Of a DNA stretch of 64,000 bases, positions 47,606-61,699 are shown piece after piece. Below the pieces are notes generated by a model. The model was not told where the DNA came from. It made no database searches and saw only the letters and a list, made by a program, of their open reading frames with translations. Position numbers and translations under genes: made by a program. The stretch is from Lathyrus oleraceus (lineage: Eukaryota > Streptophyta > Magnoliopsida > Fabales > Fabaceae). The stretch's first letter is position 1, and every line of letters starts with the position of its first letter. Location of the stretch: NCBI RefSeq assembly GCF_024323335.1, contig NC_066579.1, positions 53,526,771 through 53,590,770 on the forward strand. The letters run 5' to 3'.

Positions 47606-47830
47606 ATGTTTTTCCGGTATTCAGACCGAAGGAGTTTCCGACGATCAGGTCGATGTACTCATGGCACAAGGCCAATTTTCCGGTATTCAGACCGAAGGAG
47701 TTTCCGACGATCAGGTCGATGTACTCATGGCACAAGGCCAATTTTCCGGTATTCAGACTGAAGGAGTTTCCGACGACCAGGTCGATGTACTCATGGCACA
47801 AGGCCAATTTTCCGGTATTCAGACCGAAGA
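47606..47830. repeat. 66-bp tandem repeat in element C
   Basis: TTTCCGGTATTCAGACCGAA recurs at 47611, 47677, 47743 and 47809, a constant 66-bp period, with near-identical copies. The period is a multiple of three, so frames stay open on both strands (for example 47604-48188 minus). Confidence 0.92.
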
Positions 47831-47835
47831 AGTAT

Positions 47836-48705
47836 TCTCCTCTCCGTTGGTGTCGATAAACGTCGAGTTTTTCCCGATCATCCGTTGATGATTTGGTTGT
47901 GTCCTCCTTCCCAAGTGAAGTATACTCCTCTCCGTTGGTGTCGATAAACGTCGAGTTTTTCCTAGTCATCCGGTGATGTCTAGTTGTACCCTCCCCATGT
48001 GGACTTACCTCTCCGTTGGTGTCAATAAACGTCGAGTTTTTCCTAGTCATCCAGTGATGTCTAGTTGTACCCTCCCCATGTGGACTTACCTCTCCGTTGG
48101 TTTCGATAAACGACGAGTTTTTCCCAGTCGTCCGTTGACGTCTGGTTGTGTTTCTCTTATTCCCATTCATCAGTAAATGTCTGGTCAATCTTTTTGGTGT
48201 CTGTAAACATCATCTTTCGATGTCTGTAAACGTCGAGTTTTATCCCATTCATCCGTCAATGTCTGGTCGAGTCTTCCCATTCATCAGTAAATGTCTGGTC
48301 GATCCTTTTGGTGTCTGTAAACATCATCTTCCGATGTCTGTAAACGTCGAGTTTTCTCCCATTCATCCGTTGATGTCTGGTCGAGTCCTCCCAGTCATTC
48401 ATTAATGTCTGGTTACCTCTCCGTTGGTTTCGATAGACGTCGAGTTTTTCCTGGTCGTCCCCAGTTGGTTACCTCTCCGTTGGTTTCGATAAACGTCGAG
48501 TTTTTCCTGGTCGTCCCCAGTTGGTTACCTCTCCGTTGGTCTTGGTAAACGTTGAGTTTTTCCCATTTCGTCCGTTGACGTATGGTTGTATCTCTTCCAG
48601 TCATTCAATAACGTCTGGTTACCTCTCCGTTGGTCCCGATAAACGTCGAGTTTTTCCTAGTTGTCTGTTGGCATCTAGTTGTGATTTTTGTTCCCATTCC
48701 CCATC
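47836..48705. repeat. Degenerate tandem repeat with CTCCGTTGGTNTCGATAAACG
   Basis: About ten units of roughly 60-95 bp containing CTCTCCGTTGGTGTCGATAA and ACGTCGAGTTTTTCC followed by ATCCGTTGATGTCTGGT. Related shortened units (TGTCTGTAAACGTCGAG) occur between 48200 and 48370. Confidence 0.85.
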
Positions 48706-48908
48706 GTTGTGATGTCTGGATATGGCCGTACCTTTTGAAAATAAAACCAAAAAATATATACCCAGTAATAAATATCAAATCCCAGTGGACGTTTCCATTG
48801 GTGGATCCCTGTATTGTGCAAATTCTACGGTTCTTGGTATTCAATCCCTGTTTACCCTGAAAGTCTGACAGCCGTTGCTCTCATCCATTCGGGTTCCCAG
48901 CTGATTGA

Positions 48909-48919
48909 ATAGGGGCAGC
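48909..48919 (+). promoter_or_regulatory. Polypurine tract of element C
   Basis: ATAGGGGCAGC directly before the 3' LTR start TGTAGCACC at 48920. It matches the element A tract. Confidence 0.8.
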
Positions 48920-51900
48920 TGTAGCACCTCAAATTTGCACCTATCATTGTACATACATTTTCATATTAGGTCATAGCATATCATGGTCCATTGCATAGCA
49001 TTTGCATAACCCTCAGTTGCCTCAAGAGCAAGCAAGCAAGAATTAGGTCAAACTGATCAGGAGATCAGTCAGTCAAGCAAGCAAGCACAATTCTCAAGGA
49101 GCCAAGGCCCTAGGGTTTGTCCAACAAGTTCACATAACTTGGAGGTCCATTTGAAGTGTTTTGGTCAAGGATTGGATGTTCAGAAGTCATCAGTTCATGC
49201 ACAGACAGTCAAAAACCCTAGAAAGTCAACAGTCAGTCAAAGCAGTGGATGGTGGCCATTCTTGTGGAATTTGGGCACCATGCTCATTAATCAAGAGTTC
49301 ATATGTCTTGGGACATCATTTGAAGTCAAGTTCTCAAGGAATTAGGGTTTGGAAGTCATCAGTCAATGCACAGTCAGCCAGAAACCCTAAAAGTCAACTG
49401 TTGGTCAACTGTCCATTTAATCAGTGATTTGATGATGGAAATTGGTTTGAGAGGTCTCATTCATGACCAAATAGGCCTCATATATCATGTCAAACACTAT
49501 CATGGAAGAATTTGAAGCCAGATCAAAAATTTCTAAAAATGGAAACTGGACCTGTAACTGAAACTTGCCAAAAATGGAAAGTCTTGATCCTCAAACTTAC
49601 ATCATGATACAAGCCTCAAATGAATTTTTGCCCAACATGAAAGTTGAAGATCTTGTTCTCCCATTTCCAAAAAGTCCAAGAACTCTCAATTCCCATGTGT
49701 GGTTGACAAGTTATGATCGAATCGATTTCAGAAAATCTTGAACTTCAAAGGGCCATATCTCCCAAACCGTTTGGCCAATTTTGGTGGGGTTTTTTCCTAC
49801 AAGTCACATTTGATCCCCTCTTTCCAAAAATGTAAATTTCATGAGCCAAAACTTCACCAATCAAAATGGCATTTTTTGATCTATCTCATTTAAATGCAAG
49901 TTTGACCAATGTTTGACTTTTTGAAATAAACATTTTTCTAACATTTGGCCAATTGGAACAGCTCAGAAAAGTCATTTAAAACATGTTTGCAAGCTCAATT
50001 ATGCAGTACATGAATCCATTCTTTAACTTGCTTGAAATTTGGAAAAAAGGACAATTTCACCATGCCATCCATACTTGCATTTGAACCATGCTTTGTACTT
50101 CATCAAGACAGAATTTTTGAAGGCCATTTGCTGTCAATTGAACATGTTGCAGCTTAAAAAACCAACAGCAAAAAGAAGCCATGCTTTAGTTGCTTGAATT
50201 TTGGAAAGAAGGTACATTGTCACCATGCTACCATATCCCACAACCATGCCTTGTACTGTCCAAGAACAGACTTAAGCACCATTCTCTGTCATATTGCAAA
50301 CATTAGGAGCAACAACCAAGGACATTGCAGCAAAAAAATCACTTATCCACCTTGCTTTGGCATTGGAGGAAGGTCTGTCAAAATTCAAAACCATGCCATG
50401 CCTTATACCAAGCAGCAGACTTATGATGGATTTTTCTGTCAATGAAGGACAGTAGCAGCAACTGCAACCAAAACCACCCAAAAGCCTAACTCACCTTACT
50501 TGGCACTTTAGAATTTTCTTCTGGTCAAAAGCTTCCAAATAACAAAAACCCTGCCTTGCCAATCAACAGCAGTCTTGTTCATCAATTGTTCATCATTTGG
50601 ATAACCTGCACACAACCAACAAACACAAAAACCAACATAACAAAAAAATGGACATTCTCTCAAGCATCACAGTGGCCAGGCCTTGTACTGTCACATGAAA
50701 CAGCCACAAACCAACTCATTCATGCTGAATCCCTCTTACTTGCATTTCAAAAAGCTATCAAAAACTCAAAACCACAAAAAGCAATTTCTAACAGCAGAAT
50801 TTTCCATGACTTGCTGTCATGAGAAGTCAGCAATAACAGGCACAAACCAAAAAGAAGGAACTTCATTCATTTTCATTCTCATTCTTGGCATTTGCAAACC
50901 CTGTCAAACACAAAAGACCAAGCCTGGCCCTTGTTCTCCAACCACAAACAACATCAAACAGAACTTTCAACACCATTTTCTGTCATGAGGAATCAATAGC
51001 AGACCAACCAACTTGATTCACTCTCAAAATCTCACCTTGCTTTGCATTTCCAATTCTCTGTCCAGAACTTCCAAAACCTAGCCTGGCCTGGTTTGATACA
51101 ATCCAAACTGCACTTTTCTGTCATGAAAAAACCCTGCTAGCAGCAGACCAACCAAAAGCCTCACTCACCTTGCTTTGCATTTCCAAAACTCTGTCTAAAA
51201 CATTAAAGGACCTAAGCCTGGCATTTGTTTTTTTAACATCCATTCATCATTTCATGTCAACATTGAAGCCACAGCAGCCACGACCAGAATTCCCTCTCCT
51301 CTCCCAATTTGCATTTTTGCCAAAAGAGAATTTCTGTCAAGAACCTCAAACCACTCGAGCTAGCTCTCCTTCCTTCATCACTTAGTCGACCTTGTGAAGC
51401 ATTTGGAATCATCAATCATCATCTGCACAGGCCTTTCCTTGTTCTGTTTTTTTCAAGCATCCAACCATGGTGAAAGGAGATTTGAAGAGTCCTAAGCACT
51501 GCTGAGCCAAGCAACCTCAAGTTTTCATCATCTCAAGGCATTGTGAACTTCTGTTTTGAGCTACATCCACCAGAACAACACTGTTTTCATTTTTCTTCAA
51601 AAACAAGTAAGTGATTCGACCTCAACCATTTGCCTTGCCATGATATGTTTATGAAAGGTCTTTGTATGCTGGTTTCAATGCAACTTGTATCATTCAAAAT
51701 GATGGTCTTATGATGGAGAAATCTGGATTTCTTTTTTTTTATGTACAAATATATTTCTGCTCGATTTGCCATGCTTGCATTGATTTGATGAGATTTGATG
51801 CTATATTCTTGCTGCCTGATGCTTACTGATGCTATTGCCATGGTTAATTTTAAGTTCTGGGCACTTTGATTTTTTGCTCATGTTTAGATGTTGATGAAGA

Positions 51901-54900
51901 TGATACCCTGTTGTTAAATCCTGCCCAGAAATTCGTATGAATTTATGTTTGGTTTGTGGCTGTTTTGATGTTGCATGAACATTGTTATATCATTGCCTTG
52001 ATGTTTGCCATGCCATTCGAATGTTTGTTTGATGATTGAACATGATGAACATGAAGCCATGCTGCTGTTCTTTAAACCCTAGAACTATGCCCAGAAAATC
52101 CACATGAATTGTGTTTGTTATGTTTGGTTCATGGCTGTTTGATGTTGCATGATGTGTTTCAATGCCATACTGTTATGATTGCTTGGTCGAATCTGGTTTG
52201 ATGTTGTTGATTACCATTGCCTTGCTGCATAAACCCTAGGGTTTTTGTTAAACCCAGAACTTTGAAGCTCATTGGCCCGAGCACTGTTCCATTGGCCATC
52301 AGCCAATGAGAACATTTCGTTCTCTCCCCCAAAACGCAGCGTTCCAATAAGTGACACGCTGAATTACAAAATTGCCACTGTTGACCCTTGTTTGACTCAT
52401 TAAACCATGCTACTTGTTCATGTTTCATTCAATTATTCACTCAACTTGCAAAATTCATTTCTCTCTCAAATTAAATCCAAAAATCATGAAAATTGTTGCA
52501 TCATCTTCACAGGGATGTCTAGTATTTGATTATGATTTTTAATTAATTTTTCATTGGCTGGATTTTAATTGGTAATTGGTTTCCTAACATGTATGCACAT
52601 TTGATACCCTTTGCCATTTCTTTTGTGAAATTGTCATGATGTATCCAATGAGCCTGAACTTTTTTGTGGTGAAACTAGATTCATTCACCTTTGTTTCCAT
52701 ATAAAGATTATGCATTTATCATATGTGGATTGAGAGCTTTGAATTTTTGAAGTTAGGTGTTACATTTGGTGTCACAACATGAATGTGCATTTTCATGATT
52801 TTTGTTAACATGCTTCCTTACGTCCAAATGACCCCAAATTTTGCATGATCCCTCCCTTACATGTCTAATTCATGTGTGATTTTTCCTGGAATTAATTGTG
52901 CTGTTTTCCATTTATTTGAGAATTTTCTTCCCTGCCTAGTCAAATGTTGACTTTTGGTGATACACATTGCCATATCCTTTAGGAAATTCTCATACCATAT
53001 TGTATGGTCATGAAATTTCATATGTGATAACTAGACATCTCAGGCTTTGCATTGGTGTTAATCTCATTCATTTCTCATCTGTTTTCAATTTGATATGATT
53101 TTTTGAAGTTGACCCATGCTTGTTGACTTTCTTTGTGCATGCTTGAATTTGGTTTGACTTCTTGATTTTAATTGACTGCCTTCCTCTCATCCAAATGCCA
53201 TGAAATTTGACATGCTTGCCATGCTAGATGTTAGGATTGAATGTGATTTATTTGATGATTTTTGAGATTGTTTGGGTTGACTTTTGAATGAAGTCTTGCT
53301 GTTGACCTATTTGTGTTTTCCTTTGCCTTACTTTGACTTCAAATGTTCATGAAATGATAATAATGCATGATTTGAATGTGGGCCCAATTGTGATAGCTTC
53401 CTAAATGTTTGACTTTGACTTTGGTTGACTTTTCTCTTCTGTTTTGACTTTTTCTTTCATCCTTGACCCTAGGCTAGTCCTAGTGGTCTTTTGGACTTAC
53501 AATTGAGTTCCTGTTTCAGGTTAAGCACCAATGCCTCAAAGATCATTCAAACTTGATTGAACTCGATTGTTTTATCATATGCTAACCTTTGTTTTGTAGG
53601 TTTGACTCATGTGTTTGGGTCTTGTGCCTTGCACAGTTGACCATCTGTATTGACTGTTTACCAATTCCTTTTGATTTAAACTTTTGAACTGTTTGCTGAT
53701 TGTTTTGACTTTTTCAGGTACTTTAGTTGCTTAAGTTCTCTGAACTTGTTTTGCTTTGCTATTTAGCAACTTGCTTGAGGTATAATTACTTCTTCTTCAT
53801 GTAGTCTGGAGACCCGGTCTGTTATTTGACCGGGCAAACTGTCTGAAGCCCTCCTTAAGAGGCAATGCTTGTGTATGTTTAAATTGTCCTTGTACAGAGT
53901 CAAAGACCTCCTAAGTGAAGAGGCAATTGGTGGAAGGTAGGGATATGCAATCTATCCCCCACTATTCAGTGTGTCATCTGCTTTGCTCACACCACTGTGT
54001 TGATGCATTGCAGATACAAACCCAAGATCTTGTACAATTGTACAGTTGAGTCAGTTTTAAATGTGTAGAAGGGTTCCCACTTTCTGAACCCACACATTCT
54101 TGTCTTAAGCTCTCCCAGGCCAGGGATAAGAGCTGTGAAGTCTTATCTTCATTCACCTTTCATCTGCTTCACCTTAGTCTCTCAATGGCAAGGTTAAGAG
54201 CAACACTCACCCAGTTCCAGAGGTTTGTTTGTTGAGGTTGATATGACCCCTCGACTAAAACCTAGCCTTGTTTGAGCCACTTGCCTGTGTATAGCGTGTG
54301 CTATCTGTGCTTGTAGGATTGTTTGACTTGCTCCCCGTGCAAGTTAGGATTTGTTTGACTTGCTTCCTGTGCAAGTTAGGATTGTTTGACTTGCTTCCTG
54401 TGCAAGTTAGGATTAGTTTAGACTTGCTTCCTGTGCAAGCTAGGTTTTGCTTGGCTTGCTTCCTGTGCGAGTTAAGTGTGTGTGGCTTGCTTCCTGTGTG
54501 AGCCATGCTTAGGATAGGTTGGCCCTTGTGCCATTTAGCTAGAAACCATAACTTAGGGTTGATTTTGCATGACAACATCTAGGCTCGAGTCGTAGTCTCC
54601 CTAGTTGTGTCTCCCTCTGTTATCTGGTTAGGCTAGTCCTTTATCCCTCTGTAGGGGAACTACATCGCCCTGATCTTCATACCAGATGAAGTATGTAGGC
54701 AGGAGATTGAGCTGATCTCTCCGGGCGCCCTTTTCTTTTTTTGTGTGTGTTGTCTGACAATTGCTAGGCTCGAGTGCCTGACTCCTTAGCAATTTATTGT
54801 CTGTCTGTTTGAGTGTGTGCTTGACAGTTATAGGCTCGAGTCCCCGACTCCCTATTAACTTGTTGTGTTGTTGTGTGCTTGGAAGCTGATGTAAGTCCAT

Positions 54901-55552
54901 CGGGTGGCATTTGGGTTCCAGTGTGCGTGTGTTTAGGTTCGGATATCAATGTAAGTCCAGTGATTGGCATTTGGGCTCCATGTTTGCCCTCTTGAGTGCG
55001 TTTTGGTTCGGATGTCGATGTAAGTCCAGTGATTGGCAGTCGGGCTCCACGTTTGCCTGTGTCTTGTTTTGTTTGTGTGCGTGTCAGCCGAGCTACGAAT
55101 GCTCTGATTCTTCTTCGTCCAAGAAGATACGTATGCATAGGATGCGACATCCTAGCGAGCATGTGTCGTTTCCCCAGTCCGAACTACTTCGACTCTGATG
55201 TCTATGCCTGATAGACTAAGTAGGCCCAGGATACGATATCCTGCCGAGTCAGTTTCAGTCTTGTTTGTCTCTCGTGTCTCTTTCAGCCTGTGTAGATGTT
55301 TGTTTGAGCAGTGTTTTAGCAACCATTTTCCTTTCTATTGTGCGTGGATCCCGTCGAGTACGACGGATGCGTAGGGGTGCTAATACCTTCCCTTCGCATA
55401 ACCGACTCCCGAACCCATCCTCTTTGGTCGCGAGACCATGTTCTTTCCCAGGTTTACTCTGAGCGTTTCCTTTCCCTATTTTGGGATAAATAACGCACGG
55501 TGGCGGCTCTGTTGTTCTTTCTTTTCCCGCCGGTTTTTCGCGCGATGCGACA
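48920..55552 (+). repeat. 3' LTR of element C (6633 bp)
   Basis: Near-identical to 35257-41888, followed by the ACCTT target duplication. Differences noticed include one extra T near 51870, GATACCC for GACACCC near 52605, and GATGTCG for GATGCCG near 55015. It contains the matching tandem repeat at about 54317-54504 and the hairpin/GGGTGCTAATACC box at 55351-55402. Confidence 0.93.
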
Positions 55553-55699
55553 ACCTTATACAAGTAAAAAATAAAGTCATTCCAAAAAGAAAGTATATGT
55601 ATCTATATATTATTCAATTACAAAGTAATATGCATGCATTACACAAAAAAACCGTTTCCGACAAAGCTACTTCAACAAAGAGACGATCTTTCCATCTTT

Positions 55700-57310
55700 G
55701 AGCATCTGATCCGATCGAACCCACTCCCTCGAGATAAGCAGAGGACACTGAAAGTGCCCCACTTACTGCAAGGTATTTTCAAAAGACTACGACACTTCCC
55801 CAAGGCTAGTAGTCGCACAATCAGCCAAACTCTGAGTTAGAGAAGCATTCTTAAGGCACATAGATTTTAATTCCATCTGAGGTGCGGAAAAAGATGCTTG
55901 AGCAGATAATAAATTTCCTTGAGTAGCAACTAGAGCTTGGTTCTTCATCGCCACAGTCCTAACCAAATGAGTCACCTAATCAGCCGGAGAACCAGGGAGA
56001 TTAAGGGGGCAAATCATCCTTTACCTCAGTAAGAGAATTAGAAATTGTCTATATTTCTTGCAGGTGTCTATTCCACTGAAGCGTCAGATTGCGAACACTC
56101 TTCTCTAACTGATGATTTTCCTCACACTGTTGGTCAGACTTAAGAGTATCCCAGGGACCAGCTCTCCCGAGGGACAAAGAAACAGAGGCACACCACTTAT
56201 GCCGAGACAGAGTTGTCAATTCTTCCTTCAGAGCACACCCAAACAAATTGACTAGATACGAGCAATCTTCCTCTGAAGAGGAAACCCAACATTAGTGAGG
56301 GCCTGACCCCAAAGCACCATGCGACCTCTGAAGAGTAATCAAAGCAGCAACACTTCTAGAAGGATCTAAAGTACCATTTCATTATATCTGCATGCAATCA
56401 TGGTCAAAACGAATACATCATGGATGGGCAAAGTGAAGACAAAAAAGCTAACAACTTCCGCAACTTACCAAAAATAACTTTTCTTTCTTCCCGGGAACTA
56501 GCCTCTATTGGCAATTGAATATCAATGAGGTGATACAAGCGTCTTTGGTCGGCCTTCTTAGAGGGTACACCACCCCTAAGATAACCCAGGTCACTGATGA
56601 AACTTATCAACAATTTTTTCTAATATAGATATTTTGTAGAAAGGTTATTATCTTTATACACATAAACATTGTTTCACATAAGGAAACGACTCTCTGTCCA
56701 GTACTTGGGAAATAACTCAACGCGTTTATCCTCCATTATGTCCCAATAGAGAAAACCATAACGTGAGCTTTCAGACGAATATGGGTGACAAAAAAGAAAC
56801 AATCTTCGAAAGGCTGCAACTTAGGGAGAGTCCTAAAGCCCTAACAGGTCGGCGCCAAAGAAATTAATCTTCTACGATGACATCGAAAAAGATGAAAAAA
56901 AAGGTTATAAAGGGCTTCCCCTTTAAATATTCACATCAATATTGGTAGACTTTCACATACGCCCAACATACTAGATGAAGCTGCGAGGAAGCCATTACCA
57001 GATGCTTAAGGAGTTCTATCTCAAAGGCAGTGAAGGGCAGTCGAAGACCCATAATGGAGAAAATGCATTCATAAAAGGAATGACACAATCTCCGTACTCA
57101 CTATATATCCTTTCAATCTCGTTAGGGGTCAAGATACCCCAATCCGATGATGAGCCAACTTTAAGAAAGACTTCATCCAAATTATCATCTTTGGAAAAAA
57201 CAAAAATAGTGGAAGAGTTGACGGAGTCTGCCCAAGAAGACTGAGCATTCTTCTGGGATTTGTGAGCACGCTTCTATGATTTTTTACATACAATACACTA
57301 AGTTTTCTAG
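55700..57310 (-). pseudogene. Decayed gag-like gene with a putative gypsy-type transposon domain
   Basis: Read on the minus strand. A frame from about 57300 contains SSWADS and WGILTPNEIERIYSEYGD. After a 1-bp frame change near 57056 it continues GLRLPFTAFEIELLKHLVMA, SSQLHLVCWAYVKVYQYW and FFFIFFDVIVED. This is the pattern of the plant domain called 'putative gypsy type transposon' (Transposase_28), found in gag-like proteins of plant Ty3 elements. Further down, 56613-56404 and 56246-56049 give open pieces, the latter Q/E/L-rich and coiled-coil-like (NHQLEKSVRNLTLQWNRHL). Stops and frameshifts break the gene throughout. No LTRs or pol for it were recognised nearby. Confidence 0.6.
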
Positions 57311-59350
<2,040 letters not shown>

Positions 59351-59639
59351 AAAAGTTGTTTGTAATAAAGAATGGAGGGTGTATTTTATAATGTCAATTA
59401 TAATATTGTTAAAATTTTTTTTTAAAAGTGTTTTTATTTATTTTAATTTAATTTAATTTTTAACACTTTTGAATGTTTTTTTTATTATGGAGGGCCAAAG
59501 TCCAAAAATATAATTATATAATAAAACTCCTCATATATGAGGTTTTAACAAATATGCTATATAAAATTTATAAATTTTTTGAAGGCATTCGTTAAGCAAG
59601 TTAATATCTTGTAAACTTGTTGCTCCCATTTTAGCAAGG

Positions 59640-60835
59640 TTATCGACATAATTATTGACTTTTCAATAGATGTGAATCACTCGGACCTTTAAATTATGGT
59701 TTAAAAGTCTTTTGATATTAGATTATAAACTCACTTTTTGATATAATTATTCATTTTTTCTATTTATCATCAGGTAAATATTCATAAAGCCTGTTTGTAT
59801 TACCATTAGCGTGTAGCCATTCGATTCACCCATTAGGATTCCTTTCCAAATTCTATACAATTATGCAACAATCACATAACACCTTCCTAAATTTCTTTCC
59901 AGTAGGATTCCTTTCCAAATTCTATACAATTATGCAACAATCACATAACACCTTCCTAAATTCTTAGCAAATCCATTCAACCACATACCGTGTTTGCCCC
60001 TTAAAACAAATCCACACCATACTTTCACTTATTTGTTGCACCATCCATATTAAGCACCACCCAACTATCTTCAGAACTATTCCACTAAAATTGGTTGAAA
60101 ACTCTTGACATGATATGCTATTGTTTTTCAAAAATATGTTGTTTCAATATTGAATAACCCGTGTAAGAATAATATTCAACAAACTATATGACATATCACA
60201 TTCATCGTTATAGATTCTTTGATTGTGCCAATATCACACAATATGGCAAGCTATACCCTAAGTATATTTCCAATTTTCTTGTTCCTGATCACAACATAAA
60301 TTTCCGATTATGTTAAACTCCAGCCAATCCTGCAACGTAAGATTAAAGAACTCCTTTTTGTATGTGCTCATTACAATATTCATCCAAACATATTTGATCA
60401 TAACACAATCCCTCATAGCATGAAGTATAGATTCTTCCTTATTAGGACAATCAACATAATAAGGATCTCAAAGCCCACGCTAATTCAGAAACTACTTAGT
60501 ATTCAAACTCCCACTAGATGAGCTGATATTGACAAAAACACTTGAAATTGCGAAGCAATCATTACTCGTTCCATTTCAACTACACATGTCTTTTCCATAT
60601 TCATCTACAGGAGGTTGAGTGGAGATTAACCTATCCAATATATCCTGCTTGAAGTAACTTATGAGCAGACACTAATCCCAATCGCCATTATCAACAAGAA
60701 GATCTGAAACAATCACGTGTCTTTGATAAGTTATATTAGTATTAACGATCTCCTTCAGAATAGTACCAATGCCTGACCAACAATCCTCCCAAGCTTTAAT
60801 TCTAGTGTCACCACCTACAGAATAGACATGTTATC
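59640..60835 (-). pseudogene. LINE remnant: zinc-finger/RT C-terminal region and RNase H
   Basis: On the minus strand, decayed frames give GGDTRIKAWEDCWSG (near 60810), then VSDLLVDNGDWD, QDILDRLISTQPPVDEYGKD and GTSNDCFAISS. A zinc-finger-like CDYPNKEESILHAMRDC segment (about 60465-60410) is followed by WLEFN. An RNase H start, WVVLNMDGATN (near 60085), comes last. This is the order seen at the 3' end of plant L1-type LINE ORF2. Stops interrupt it (for example after WD and after MCS). The reverse transcriptase core is not recognised upstream, consistent with a truncated, old copy. Confidence 0.75.
59836..59973. repeat. 69-bp tandem duplication
   Basis: GGATTCCTTTCCAAATTC starts at 59836 and again at 59905; the two copies are almost identical and lie within the LINE remnant. 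Confidence 0.9.
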
Positions 60836-61153
60836 AAGCACAGACCATTCATCTACAATTTTATTCCATAGACTGGAATCTTATATTTTAGCCTCGATTC
60901 TATTACTAATGTTACATCTACTTTCATATTTGTTTCTTATTACTTTGCATTAAAGAGCCCTCGTGTTCACACGTTATCTTCCATCTAACTTTAACAATAC
61001 AAACTCTATTCATCTCTATCAGTATACCCTTAACCCTAGGCCTCCCATATATATATAATGGTTATGTCATAACATTGTAAAATAATTTCACACTATCATC
61101 TAAGATGAGTTTATCCCTCAAGCATATCATACCACTTATTTAAAAATCACATG

Positions 61154-61363
<210 letters not shown>

Positions 61364-61439
61364 ATTAATTGAATAATAAATATATATATTGAATAAATGT
61401 TTGTAAGACAAGAATGTTTCCGCTTTTGAAGTTTCCACA

Positions 61440-61699
61440 TCCTTTATCGGAGGCTTTCAACGGGGCCACATATGACTATACATCAAATGCATCGGACAAG
61501 AATAAAAGCAGAATGAATAAAGAAGGATCTCAATTTTGGACGAACACGTACTCCAAATCACAAATAGTAATTTCTTTCCACCTTCCTTCCTTTAACTCAT
61601 TCTTCTCTCATCATTCTACTTATACTTTCTTTTTCATCTCCCTCTCTCTGTGTTTTCATTTTAGGATTTCAGTATTTTCGAATTGAAAGGTGTTCAACA
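61440..61699 (+). promoter_or_regulatory. Promoter and 5' UTR of the dehydrogenase-like gene
   Basis: The last 130 bp before the start codon are pyrimidine-rich (CCACCTTCCTTCC, CATCTCCCTCTCTCTGTG), typical of plant 5' UTRs. No clear TATA box was identified. The exact transcription start cannot be given. The open frame 61414-61686 is not considered coding. Confidence 0.45.

Larger units (their letters stand above)
35257..55552 (+). mobile_element. Internally deleted Ogre derivative with giant LTRs (element C, 20.3 kb)
   Basis: Two 6.63-kb direct LTRs flank a 7.03-kb internal region. The element is bounded by the 5-bp target duplication ACCTT (35252-35256 and 55553-55557). It has a primer site, gag remnants, a likely Ogre-type intron, the start of pol, the end of integrase, a stem-loop array, a long repeat-bearing 3' region and a polypurine tract. 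Protease, reverse transcriptase, RNase H and most of integrase are missing, so it is non-autonomous. The two LTRs differ at only about a dozen positions by eye, so insertion was recent. Confidence 0.93.

Noticed and set aside
47604..48188. 194-aa minus-strand ORF
   Set aside because: Internally repetitive product of 66-bp and related tandem repeats; no known domain.
35257..55552. 13.66-kb segmental duplication (35257-41888 versus 48920-55552)
   Set aside because: Explained as two LTRs of one element: TG...CA ends, ACCTT target duplication, adjacent primer site and polypurine tract.
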